64,000 bases of DNA. Origin: Cladorrhinum sp. PSN259. Taxonomy: Eukaryota; Ascomycota; Sordariomycetes; Sordariales; Podosporaceae. The translations under genes were made by a program, and so were the position numbers. The first letter of the stretch is position 1; the number at the start of each line of letters is the position of its first letter. The stretch covers positions 248,001 to 312,000 of the forward strand of contig MU867076.1 of assembly GCA_033725935.1 (NCBI GenBank), written 5' to 3'. Of the stretch, positions 1 through 10,550 are shown piece after piece. Under the pieces are notes generated by a model. The model was given only the letters and a program-made list of their open reading frames with translations, made no database searches and had not been told where the DNA came from.

Positions 1-2600
1 GTCAACGGCAGTTTTATGTTTTAACGAGATTTCGTTTGCGAAATGCGAGCTCCGGTTCTGACAAAAGGTACACATCCATGTCGATGAACAGTAGGGTCTC
101 ATTGTTGGTCCTGCATTGTGCTCCTTCCACATGCGCACACTAGCCTGGTTGTCTGCGAGAGGAAGTGTGCCTGTGCGACCTAATTCTAAATCACCGTCCC
201 AGAGCCTCATCGTCGGTCAACCGTAATAGTCAATAAATCCCATCACCGGCAAGTACGCGCGGGGACACCCTCGTGGCCTTGATGGGTGGCTTAGGTCGCA
301 CCATCCCCGGCAGCTACGCAGAATACACGTCGCTCCAATACACAACATTATGCCACAGTGACCCTAATGAAAGAGTCTTCAATGTTAGGGGGGGGGGGGA
401 GCGGTACTTGGTAGCCTCCATTCTAAATATGCGCACGTATCAGCTGGGCACAGATACAGATCTCTGTTAGGGACCTCCGTACCTAAAAGGAAATAAAAAT
501 GGGGGCGGGTCTGCGGGCACTCGGAAATCGAGTCAAAACAGCCACCCACCACCCACCAAGCGAACGAACCGGGAAAGAGTCGAAATGGCACAAAAGTTCA
601 ATGTCTGGTTATGCCCCTTATGTATCTGCCTTCGGACCCCTTATCGCCGACTATCCGCATCCACTCAATATCGATATACCCAAATTGGCAGCTTAGGTAC
701 CAAAAGGTGTCTCGAGGTATTTTATTAACATGCACCTCACCAATGTGACTTGACGACATATCGCATGTTATGTGCTCTATCTATCCCACGTGGCCAGTGG
801 AGAATTCCGCCTGTTTTGGTGGCAGACGATTCGTTGCAGACCACACCATTGCTATCCACACAGTGCACCCAGCCACAGATCTACCTAATAAGAAAAATGC
901 GGAATAAAAGAAACTTTTATTTGAGTCGTCGCCCAAGGACGAGACGTTTCAGCAAAAAAGTGTGCGTTTGACGAATGATAAGACAATTGCTTGGCGACAT
1001 CCGTCACTACATCGTATCCAAAAAGCGACATCACTTTTGTCTTGTGATAGACAGGAGCATAAATGCAGTATTTAATACGGTCAACTTCCGATTATTAATA
1101 GAGCCGTAAAAAAGTATTTTAGACTTTCTGATGGGGATTGGCCGAATTCAGATAGAATGCTTAGTCGAACCGGTCGATATTTTGCTGCGCCCGTGCAACA
1201 TAAACCCCGATTCGTCTATTAGGATAGGGATATTAGGACAAATTATTCAGACGAACCTATAGCGTATCATCGAAGGTATCTGCGGATACAGCAGTTACTT
1301 AATGCTCGAGTGCAAGTATAACGGCGGTAAAGTCGGTCAGGTTAATGGTAGATTTAAATCTATCATAATAGCTAGCATTGTTAAGCATATTAGATTTGGG
1401 AGCGGTATTACTGCTTTTACTCGAAATCGAGGGTATTAGGTTAATACCTGATTGACTAAAATAATATTAGGTCTATCACTCAATAACGCCGATACGAAAA
1501 AACGACGAAAGAAACTAAAGCAACTTACCTCGAAGTATCAGATACTGCGTCACGCCCTTGGTGGGTTTTGTTGTCGAATCAAAATCCTGCATAGTTTTGT
1601 TGTCGACAAGAATCATGGGATCTGTTTTGGATATATTGTTGGTCAACTTCGGTACATAAAGAACACCGTGAGACACATACGATCAACTACTTTGTCCCAA
1701 GCTTCATCGAGTTCTTTGCGCGGCTCCCCTTTATAAATGGAGGCAGCGAAAAGCTCAGCGTCAAACTTCACGGGGCTGACCGTCGCTAGTTGTTCCAAAG
1801 GGTCTTTGGCCTTGATTAGCATGCGTGTATGTGCCCAAGTACGGAGAGCAGAAGCTCCTCCGTGGGGGAACAGCCCCAACACCCCGAACCTCCTTCTCTT
1901 ATTGGCGCCATGACCGCAATTCAGATGGTACTGTCATATAGGCCGAATGGACCGTGTTTCCCACAGGGTGTTAGGAGAGTAAATAAGACAACTCATATGC
2001 TAAAGACTTGCCATAACCACCCACAACCTACCAATAGAGTAGGGTATCGTCAGGTGGCTACACTTCGTATGTCCAGGGACCTGGATAACAAGCATACTGG
2101 GAGATGGTTGGCCAGCGAGACCGGAGAGGGGGAAAGGATCTGCAGAAGGCTTGTATGGGAACCTCTGAGTCGGAAGGCCTGTATTCTTAGTAATCTGAGG
2201 GAACCGGAGGAAGGCTCCCGGCTCAGAGAAGATGCCTGAGAAGTAGGGGATCTATGGAAGGATCCCACGGGTATCAAAGGCCTTGAGATTTCCAGCCAGA
2301 TTGTAGGAGATCAAGGACCTTGAGGCCATAAGAAATTATTAGTAAATGTGAATACACTGTATTCAAGTTCCAAGCCCTGATCCCGTCATCCGCCCTTGTT
2401 ACAGTTCTCCATCAACAGGGACCGTCGAGGCCTGAATAGGCATCTTTGCAGGCGCCAGACTCATTAAGTCGTGATGTAATATAGCGAATAAAGAGATGTA
2501 ATATATTTATTTGAATACGACGCTGTAGTCAGTGTATGAGGCCAAATTCGGACGGCGGTGCACTCACTGTATTAGAGATCGGACCAGCGCTGGTAATGGG
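1..2600. other. Gene-poor left flank, possible repeat/RIP relic
   Basis: I see no convincing intact gene here. Short open frames exist on both strands but lack plausible starts, splice sites or recognisable motifs, apart from the decayed segment near 1.56-1.88 kb listed separately. The stretch at about 1,000-1,450 is rich in TA dinucleotides and stops in all frames, as expected of DNA altered by repeat-induced point mutation. A G-run of nine bases lies near 390. Transposon remains are possible but I cannot name an element. Confidence 0.4.
1530..1882 (-). pseudogene. UstYa-like (DUF3328) gene fragment, decayed
   Basis: Translating the minus strand from about 1,800 gives a stretch with KFDAELFAASIYKGEP followed by ELDEAWDKV. 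This resembles the conserved start of the lumenal domain of UstYa/DUF3328 proteins, which in known members runs roughly K-F-x-x-x-L-F, Y-x-G-x-P, then D-x-A-W. UstYa-family proteins act in oxidation and cyclisation steps of fungal ribosomal peptide and other mycotoxin pathways. The frame then hits a stop near 1,645. A second open segment in another frame ends in a GGTAAGT donor-like site near 1,530. I see no HxxHC motif, no transmembrane start and no ATG context. It is best read as a relic; the family call is a similarity judgement by eye. Confidence 0.35.
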
Positions 2601-2605
2601 GCAAT

Positions 2606-2664
2606 TTCTGATTTGGCAATCAATCCAATTCTCGTAAAAACTTGGAATTGATTGGATTATTGCC
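2606..2664. repeat. Imperfect inverted repeat
   Basis: GGCAATCAATCCAATTC on the left is mirrored by GAATTGATTGGATTATTGCC on the right across a spacer of about a dozen bases, with small gaps. It could form a hairpin or be a solo terminal structure of a small element. It sits about 200 bp upstream of the APH-like gene. Its function is unknown. Confidence 0.45.
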
Positions 2665-2879
2665 TACGCATAGCCCGGGCACAATCTTACCGGTGCATGT
2701 GTACAGTGCGACCAATTGGTTTTGATCTTGCTATATGGTGCATAAATACTATGTGCACGCGTCTGCCCCTTGCAACGCGCCGACCCAATTAGCCAGTGCC
2801 AGTGCTCCAACTCCAAACATGGAACCAAACGCAACAAAAACAAAATCACGTAATATTCTCAGTGCAGCAATTCGCAAGC

Positions 2880-4339
2880 ATGACGGCCCCTTCTCATAAA
2901 CACACCAACTACCAGGCGCGCCTTGACTACATTCGGGGACTTTTGGGGGGTCACTTTGGTCTTTCCAACGAGGTAAACAATTCAAAGGGCTGCAACCGAA
3001 CATGACGATATGAAGAGTCCTATCTAATCATCGGTGAAATCGCAGAACATAGCCGAGACCAGGATCACCCCGATTCAGTACGAAGCCGACTTTCCCTTCA
3101 GATACAACAACTTCGTCTACCGCCTCGAGTTGCCCGTCGACATCTCCGATGATGGTCTTGAGCTGCCGGGCTGCGTCCCCATTCCCGCAGGTGCCAGGGC
3201 GTTTGTAATGCGCCTCAGCAACGCCGATGCTGAGGGCATGTACCAAGAAACCCGCGTGCAGAATGAAGTCGCCATGCTTACCCTGGCCTCGGCAGCCCTT
3301 CGCCACATCAAGCCCAACATCGTCCCACGCGTCTTCGGCTGGGGTGGTGCTAGTCAAAGGCGTTTGGGCTGGATCTTGCAGGACTTCATGCCCGGAGTGC
3401 CGCTTGATGACGTGTTTAAGCCAACCGCGCCCCTCGAACAGAAAACCGCGGTTCTGAGGCAGATGGCGGCTATTCTGAAGGCACTGCAAGACTATCCGCT
3501 TCCCAAGAGCATCCAGGGCTGGGGAGGGTTGACGTTTGACAGCAGCGGTGTCATTGTCAGCGCCTCTATGCCTACCGTCGGTGCCGGGCCGTGGTCTTCT
3601 CTCCAAGATTCCTACCGAGGCCGACTGAAAGCCGCACTCGACAAGGCAGATAAAAACCCGTATCTGAAGGGATGGCGGCCGAACGGCATCAGAGACCGTA
3701 TCGAGGATTTCATCGAGCGTGGCTTATCGGCACAATTCTCTGACCTGACATCTAGCCAAGACAGGACTATTATACACGCAGATTTCAGTAAGTTTTTTTT
3801 TTTTTGCTCAATGGAACCTCCCCAGCGCTAACACGGAGGTAAAAGCCTCGGACAATCTCCTCCACGACCCTGCGACAGGCCTTGTCACAGCGCTCCTCGA
3901 CTACGACTTCAGCACCATTCTGCACCCTGCCTACGAGTTCTTCCGCTCTTTTGGTCCCAACGGCGGTCGGTTTGCCGGCTGGATCGCCGACTCAGATCCA
4001 GAGGGACAAGAGTTGTTGGAACTTCGGAGAGCCAAGCTGACCGGAGAGTTTCCTTCACCTCTCCCAACACCAACGGATACTCCCAATGGTCCAGGGGTTG
4101 ATTGGGAACTTGCACAGGCGTGGGAGAATGAGCTCCAGAAAATAAATGTTAAGCGGCCTAGCACTATTCAGGGCATCGACAAGCTTGCTGATGTAGACGA
4201 GCTCTTGGGATCCCTGAAACCCTGGAGATTGATCAATACCGACTTTCTGAGGATGAACACGGATGAGGGCCAGAGAATGGCTTTGAGACGAAAGGGTGAA
4301 GAGCAGCTCGTAGCCGTATTGGATCATCTTGGGTTCTAG
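2880..4339 (+). CDS. Aminoglycoside phosphotransferase (APH)-like kinase
   Basis: The spliced model has exons 2880-2972, 3046-3787 and 3846-4339 and gives 442 aa. The ATG at 2880 opens a short helix (QARLDYIRGLLGGHFGLSNE) usual at the start of this fungal APH family. Intron 1 has a GTAAAC donor and CTAAT branch; intron 2 has GTAAGT, a T-run and GCTAAC before AG. Splicing restores the catalytic loop HADFTSDN (H-x-D-x-x-x-x-N) and the metal-binding LLDYDFS, which corresponds to the IDWE/DFG-like site. The N-lobe includes FVMRLSNAD, with no obvious canonical lysine there. Such proteins are cytosolic kinase-fold enzymes with unknown small-molecule or protein substrates; drug resistance should not be assumed. 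Without the third exon the protein would end soon after the catalytic His-Asp. Confidence 0.88.
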
Positions 4340-5042
4340 AAACAATTGATAGTACATGTCGTTACGGATCGTCTTAAGCGAGCCGGCGGACATGAATTGA
4401 CATGAATATATTCATTTGCTCCCCAGCCCGGAAACCTGGCACAGTGAATTTATCAACACAAAATCTGCTATATAGTAATAAAGAACTCTTGGGCATACAA
4501 GGGCAGCTCCATAACCACCAGAGCCTTTCACTCTTTTCTCCCTTGAGAATTAATCTTGCAACTGTAGAGACGTGATACACTACAACGTCAAACTACAAAT
4601 CTAAACAAGCGATGAAAGCAAGAATGGGATAAAAGCATAGATGGTACGAAGGAGAATGTTAAACATGTGGTAAAGCTAACATAAGTTAACACAGAAGAAA
4701 TTTAAAAAAGATTTTGTTTTTTTTTATTAAAAAAAAAAAAAAAAAAGAACATGACACGAAAGCAAAGGTATAAGTCTCTTCATATGGCAAACATACGCAA
4801 GGGGATCAAACGTCTGAGGCAGAATGATGACAACCCATCAATTGGAAAACAAGCACCGAAACAAAGTTAAAAAAAAAAAACCTCGGGGGAAACAGTTCAG
4901 CACACGACATCTGAAATATCCACGTATAATCAATTAAAAATTCTTTACCAAACATATTAACGACATCATAATCATAACCGAAGCAATTCATCCCTCTTGG
5001 TCAACCCCTTGGCAAAACGCGCTTGTGTATCCATTACCATAT
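4340..5042. other. Intergenic, homopolymer-rich, convergent 3' ends
   Basis: This lies between the APH-like gene and the convergent poly-Gln membrane-protein gene. It contains T- and A-runs (about 4,719-4,746, 4,869-4,879) and is AT-rich. I see no gene, tRNA or repeat unit. Confidence 0.6.
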
Positions 5043-6426
5043 CTACTGCACCTCATGTACCTGCCCATCGCTCTTTTGCGTCGACAATTCAGCTACGAAC
5101 CCCTGAGGCTGTTGACCATGTTGCTGTTGCTGTCCGTAAGGTTGTTGCTGTCCGTAAGGTTGTTGAACTTGCTGTCCCTGAGGAGGAGCGTACGGCTGGA
5201 CCGGAACAGCAGTCTGGCCAGTTGACTGTGGGGACACGAATTGAGGAGAATAAGGTTGCTGCTGCTGCTGCTGCTGCTGTTGTTGTTGCTGTGGCGCGGG
5301 AGTGCTGTACATTGGTGGGGGGCTGACAGGGGAAGGAGAAGAGATTGGCGAGACCATGTGGTCGAAGCCCGGCTTGAGCATGCTGTTGGGCCGGTTGTCG
5401 ACGGTGGGATAAGTGCCGATGAATTGAGGGTTGGGAACGGCTCCCATGTTATTATCCTGGTGGGCGTAGATTTGTTGTTGAGGAGGAGGAGGGCCAACAG
5501 GACCAGGTGCAGGTGCGGCTTGCATCATTGGTGCGGGACCGGGGCCGGGTTGAGGCTGGAAGGTCTGTTTTGGCTTGCGGCGCACGAGGAAGAAGACAAG
5601 CAGGCCTACGAGGGCGAAGAAGACGATACCACCGACAACTCCGCCGATAATGGGACCAAGAGGTACGCCCTCTTTCTTCTCGTCCGGCGGGGTTCCCCCC
5701 TGGGAAGACCCACCCCTAACTGCGGAGGTTGTGGTACTGATTGCTGTCGTCCCTCCCTGAGTTGTCGGTGTGAAGACGATGCCAGGTGCCCTGGTAGTGG
5801 TGGCCCCAGGTTGGCCATTGTTGTTACCAAAGGCGCTGGCATACATCAACAAGGTCGTCGCCACCGAGTAGCAGGTCGGGATGGTGTAGCCCAGCCAAGT
5901 GGGATCGGCATAGACGAGGGTTGCACAATACGGGGCATTTGAGTTGGAGCAGTATCGAGTTACATCCATGTTGAGAGTAGCCGTTGCGCGGGACGAGGCA
6001 TATGGCAAGCAAGCAGTGTAGATGTTGCAGCCAGTTGGAAGACAGCATCCAATGGCCGAAGCCGCCGTGTTGACGAGGCATACGGCGTTGGAGTTGGCAC
6101 ACTCATATCCCTCGGCTATCATCATGTTAGATTGGCATTGACGATAAACTGGATCAAGATTGCAAGAAGAGAGACCACTCACATGAATCACCATTGACAT
6201 ATCCGCAAGTGTTGACACCATCCTGTCTCTTGAGGAAAGCTCGAGCATTGGCACGAGGAGGCGGGGTGGGTTCAGGGTTTGCTGCTCTGATGTTGGCTTC
6301 TCGGAAAGGAGCAAGAGTTTTGGCAGGTGATGTGAGAACTGCCGCGTCTCTGCCGGCGATGGTCGAGTACGCGGTGGGAAGGCATGCCGAAGCGGCAAGG
6401 AGCCAGTGAAGCCTCTGAGCAACCAT
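5043..6426 (-). CDS. Single-pass Cys-rich surface protein with Pro/Gln tail
   Basis: Exons 6183-6426 and 5043-6115 are joined across a 67-bp intron (GTGAGT, branch CTAAC) and give 438 aa. An N-terminal signal peptide (MVAQRLHWLLAASACLPTA) is followed by a Cys-rich ectodomain of about residues 70-190 with a GCC pair, then a Thr/Ser-rich stalk. One membrane helix (GPIIGGVVGGIVFFALVGLL) ends in the stop-transfer motif VRRKPK. The cytoplasmic tail is Pro/Gln-rich, with a run of about 12 Gln and repeated PYGQQQ units. The layout resembles fungal cell-wall sensor proteins of the WSC/Mid type, but I do not recognise a WSC domain. The function, possibly surface sensing or adhesion, is inferred. The start is the first ATG before the signal peptide. 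Confidence 0.85.
5256..5292 (-). repeat. CAG/CAA repeat coding for poly-Gln
   Basis: On the minus strand about twelve consecutive CAG/CAA codons lie within the tail of the Cys-rich surface protein. Repeats of this kind often vary in length between strains. Confidence 0.85.
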
Positions 6427-7682
6427 TGTTGATGGATTGACAAGAAATCTTGGTGATGATCAGCCACAAGAAAGGACCAGAGCCGTTCTCGCAGAATCAA
6501 CTGCGGGTTCCCCCAATCCTTATAAGACACTAAGTAACATCCCAGGCCCTCTCAGTTCCTGCACACCGTATTTCCCCATTGCGACTGTATTTCCATGCCT
6601 TCCCAGGAATCCCCTGTATCGACTGGGATAACCGCATTGAGCTAACGAATTTGGCGCCTGCAAGCTTCAACAGCCGCACATTGCCAAGACGGTGGTGCCC
6701 ATGGCGAGGCTCTGAGGAGAGTTCCGAGAGGGTGGTCGAGGTGCGCCTGCAAGCCACAAAACGACTCCCGGCAGGCGCCCAGGGGAATCTCGAGCGTTCT
6801 CGACCAGTGTGACTTGAGTGCATGTCTTGTCAGTGACTATGGTTGTGGCGGTTTTGTGCATCAAATATTGTTTTTCTTTTCTTTGGGGGAACTGCAAGAC
6901 AAAAAAACCCAAAGCAATCGAGGCTCTGTCAAACCAGCCATTATTATTGTCTTGGAATGTCTTGGGCAGGGTGAAAAGGGTCGCTCGGATGTTCAGCTTG
7001 CAACCCTGTCAAGCCGAACCAAGCATCATCTTGCGCGAGCGCTGTCACCGAAAATTGGCCAACCACGATGCTGCTTTTCCCCCAGGTGTTCACGGGAGCA
7101 TTGACGCCACAATTTTCTCCATTTCAATTATTGTTCAGGCGTAGCGGCAGAAGCAGCATTGTTTTTCTGGGTCTCCGTTGATGGCCTTGACTCGGCTCAA
7201 ACGGCACGCAATGTTGTTGTTTTTGATGCATCTTTTCGAGTGTATTGGTTAGTCCAGGTATTCAGGTTATGCATCCAATGTCGCTGAAGTTATGAATCTG
7301 CCTCGCTCCGAGTCTCTCCCCGCACCCGAAGGATCGCGCGATTCCGTGCTCCGTATTTCGCTCTGGTCACCCAAAACGGACGGGAGTGCTCACAAAACTT
7401 TGTTGTCTTTTTTAACGATATGATTGGATGCTGGTATTTTTCAAGGCCTCAATATTTCGCGTCAAAATTCCCAACTCACAGCCACTTTTGTACTCTTCGC
7501 GCGCGTCACGAAAAAGGAAATTTTGCGAAAGCGCTTATTACCTGTTCCTCTTTTTGACTTTGCCCTTCCAACCCAATTTTTATCTCAGAAAAAAAAAACC
7601 AATCGTCTGTCATCATCAGCCACAAATGATAATAACTCAACAACACCATTCCAACGTTATTTTGGATTGAGAGCAAAAGTAA
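6427..7682. other. Promoter region of surface-protein gene; no gene seen
   Basis: About 1.2 kb upstream of the minus-strand surface-protein gene. The open frames on both strands are short, without starts, introns or motifs that I would support. The region is likely promoter and 5' leader sequence. Confidence 0.5.
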
Positions 7683-7753
7683 TGCGTCAGCCGCGAATCG
7701 AACGCGGGGCCCATCGATGGCAACGATGGATTTTACCACTAAACCACTGACGC
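7683..7753 (-). tRNA. tRNA-Gly (GCC anticodon)
   Basis: The minus strand reads GCGTCAG at the 5' end and CTGACGC plus discriminator A at the 3' end, forming a 7-bp acceptor stem. The anticodon arm is CATCG-TTGCCAT-CGATG with anticodon GCC. A T-arm with GTTCGATTC is present. The length is 71 nt, with no intron. Confidence 0.96.
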
Positions 7754-8015
7754 TGTGGAGATGATGTGCTGTGTTGTTTCACCATGCATTTATGATCATA
7801 TTGGAAGCCCGACGGTCAATCTCCACATAAGTATCCTCACTAAAAGGAGGTATCGAAACATCATATTAGGTATATATCCAAGTCTTAACAGCACCATCTA
7901 TCCCTCCCTCTCCCCTTTCAAGGATTTCGAAATTGGCTTGGCTCCGAGTCTTTCAACCAACGTCATCACTCTCATCTGCATCTCAGTGCGCCCTCAAACT
8001 CTGAGCAGCATACTT

Positions 8016-9629
8016 CTAATACTTTTGCGCCGACAGCCTGCGCAAATCCTTGCCCTTCCACACCATGACCAAGAAAGTCAAGGTGCATCCCAAGCTCAAG
8101 AACCCGGCCATGATGAAGCAGTTCTGCAGCCCCATGTTGGTGTACCAAGGGGTAAGGCCGTACGAGATGGCAAACCCGAGGCAGTTCCTGATGACGATGA
8201 CCGAGGTGGTGGTGCTGCCCGAACTCTCCTTGTAGCAGTCGATGTTGTACGACAGAGCGACCGAACCACCGGCGACGACACCAAAAGTGAGGATACCGAG
8301 ACCGGTCGCCAAAACAGCCCAGTGCACGTGGTTGGCGGCTCCGACGCCCCAGATGATGAGTCCGATGCAGGACAGCAAGCTGGTGTGGAGGAGAGGCCAC
8401 AGTCTGTACTCGGGCTCACGAACGCCATTGTTGCGACGCGCCAACCAGAGCGTCATTCTATCTGCGATAATACCGGCCCAGATGCACCCAAAGGCGGCAC
8501 CGATGATGGGACCGGTGTAGATGGATCCGACAAGAACCGAGGTCCAGTTGTAAGGGTCAGAAGCCAAGACGGGCGAGGCGGTGCCATTCAGGACGTTGTA
8601 CCAGCAGAGGTTGATGCCGTAGATGAAACCGGCCCAGGCAACAATGGGGAACTCGACAATGTAAACCAGGGGCATGATGTACATGCTCTTGAACATGTGC
8701 TGGAGAGTAGGACGGCCCTCGGCGAGCCCGAACCACTTGAGCTTCTCGACGTAGCTGCGCTTCTCGTAGACGACATCGGGAGACTGGCTGGCAACATCAG
8801 AGAAATCACTACCGGTGTGCTTCTTCTCTCCATTGACTACAACAGCACCGGCGGAAGTAGCAGCAGCAGCAGTAGCAACGTAAGTCTCATCCTCCAAACC
8901 TTCCAGAGTCTGACGAAAGTACATGGTCTCCTCCAAGTCCATAAAGAACAAAAGAACAACAAAAGCAAGCGCGGCAAACATGGCGCCAAAGTGCATCATC
9001 CACTTCCAGCCCCATCTCTCGGCGAACCAACCGCCAATAAGGGGAGCCAAGAAATTGCTGCCGAACAGGGAAAAGACGTAGAGACCCATCCAGCCGCCTC
9101 TCCCGTGGGCGAAGAAGACGTCGGGGATCGAAACTTCGGGCAGGGCCTCAATGGGGGCGCAGATGAACCCGCCAATGATTCTGTGCACTAACCACTCTGC
9201 CTTGCTTTTCGAGTAGGCGGTCCACACCATCAACGGGACGGTGAGTAAGGTGGAGATGAGGTAGACGCCGCGACGGCCGTAGGTGAGAGCGATGGGCTGC
9301 CAGAAGAGACATCCGAAGCCGAGGAGGAGGAACATGTATCCTTTTCCTTCGACGAGGGTGGCAGTAGAGATGCCCGTGTTGGCCGTAATGCCGGCCAGGA
9401 CCGAGTACTCCAGGGTGATGGGGAGACCGACGCCAAAGGTGTAGACGACTACCATGGCCATGGAGAGGTACTTTCTCCGGAGAGACCAGTTGAGGGGGTT
9501 TTCGGGGTCATCTGAGGGGCGAGGGATGAGTTCGATGCCGTTTTGGGATTTGGCAGAGGCTTGTTGCTCGCCGACGTCGACGAGGTGGACCGTGCCGGGA
9601 ATGACGGTGGAATGGTCGGTGGTGGCCAT
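8016..9629 (-). CDS. MFS transporter (DHA1-type)
   Basis: Intronless, 537 aa. The start is the ATG at 9629; the early DPENPLNWSLRRKY segment is typical just before helix 1 of fungal drug:H+ antiporter-type MFS proteins. About twelve hydrophobic helices are split by a hydrophilic central loop at about residues 235-300. Motif A is weak, as LTYGRRGVY. It acts at the plasma membrane by proton-coupled transport; the substrate is unknown. It is divergently transcribed from the amidase gene about 920 bp away, and the shared promoter has several GATA sites. This suggests uptake or export of a nitrogenous compound handled by the amidase. That link is inference from arrangement only. Confidence 0.92.
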   Translation of the reverse strand: MATTDHSTVIPGTVHLVDVGEQQASAKSQNGIELIPRPSDDPENPLNWSLRRKYLSMAMVVVYTFGVGLPITLEYSVLAGITANTGISTATLVEGKGYMFLLLGFGCLFWQPIALTYGRRGVYLISTLLTVPLMVWTAYSKSKAEWLVHRIIGGFICAPIEALPEVSIPDVFFAHGRGGWMGLYVFSLFGSNFLAPLIGGWFAERWGWKWMMHFGAMFAALAFVVLLFFMDLEETMYFRQTLEGLEDETYVATAAAATSAGAVVVNGEKKHTGSDFSDVASQSPDVVYEKRSYVEKLKWFGLAEGRPTLQHMFKSMYIMPLVYIVEFPIVAWAGFIYGINLCWYNVLNGTASPVLASDPYNWTSVLVGSIYTGPIIGAAFGCIWAGIIADRMTLWLARRNNGVREPEYRLWPLLHTSLLSCIGLIIWGVGAANHVHWAVLATGLGILTFGVVAGGSVALSYNIDCYKESSGSTTTSVIVIRNCLGFAISYGLTPWYTNMGLQNCFIMAGFLSLGCTLTFLVMVWKGKDLRRLSAQKY

Positions 9630-10550
9630 CTTTCACTCTTGCCTTCTCTCTTCCCGGTGGATGAGATTGTGATGAGTGACGGAGATGGTTTACTAGTTCT
9701 GATTGTTCAACAACAAGTCGTCGATGGATTCCCAGGGCATCTATACTAGTTTTAGGTCTTTCTGTCATCAGGGTTCCAGGTTTGGAGAACTGATGTCGTC
9801 TAAACCTCCGGGTCGATTTGTTATCTCTTGGAGCATGGTTACACCTTACATTCGGCCGCTCGGCAGGACTCATAAGTCCAGGCCAACCAGCCATCCCGAG
9901 ATGTCGAAAGTGTCAAAGCTGCGTGTCTCAGTCAAGTGGCTTGGATCTGCCGCATTGCATAGATCTTCTATCTACGAGGGAAAAAGCTCCTATTAGCTTG
10001 ACATTCGGCTTCACTTATCATGCTGTATATGATAAGACCGGATAAGGGCGGTACATCAAGATACAGGAAGATCGAACTAAGCCGCGAACTAAGCATGCGA
10101 CTATCACATGTTAGCGTGTCCCCACTGCCACGAACAACCGTTAGTCTTATCTGCAAGTCAACGAAAGAAAAAGCAAGGTTCCAAAAGATGAATGTACACT
10201 AGATGTCGGAATTGGTTTGCGGGAGTAGTTCGGAGTTGCCCCGCACACCAACTAGCCTCCTCACCAATACACGCCTTCTTACCCCTCATTGTGCTTCCTC
10301 TTGTGTGACCTTGTGGCATACAAACAACATGGCGATATGATTATCTCAACACCAGTTTAATAATGCATCGCTCAAATTGAACAACGTTGTTGCAGCTTCA
10401 GCCGTCGGACATAAATGCACCTTGTCCTACTCTCTCTTGCTGCTTTCTGTCACCACTTCACCCTCATCTTCACCACAATTCATTTCAACCTTGCACCTTA
10501 CAAACAACAGACACTACTACCCAAATAGTGTATAATCCATAGCGCTGACC
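9630..10550. promoter_or_regulatory. Divergent promoter with six GATA-factor sites
   Basis: This is the intergenic region between the MFS gene (-) and the amidase gene (+). HGATAR-type sites occur at 9821-9826 (TTATCT), 10015-10020 (TTATCA), 10031-10036 (GATAAG), 10041-10046 (GATAAG), 10147-10152 (TTATCT) and 10341-10346 (TTATCT). Three lie within 32 bp. AreA/NIT2 nitrogen regulators bind such closely spaced GATA pairs, classically before amidase and permease genes. A pyrimidine-rich stretch precedes the amidase ATG, as is usual for fungal transcription starts. Confidence 0.6.

Noticed and set aside
3028..3606. Minus-strand 192-codon frame
   Set aside because: Antisense of the APH-like kinase, which has splice sites and catalytic motifs.
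5241..5942. Plus-strand 233-codon frame rich in Leu and Arg
   Set aside because: It is antisense to the poly-Gln and Pro-rich tail of the membrane protein; the Leu run is just CTG read from CAG repeats.
7755..9191. Plus-strand 478-codon frame over the MFS gene
   Set aside because: Antisense shadow of a well-supported transporter; it has no motif and its N-terminal part crosses untranslated sequence.
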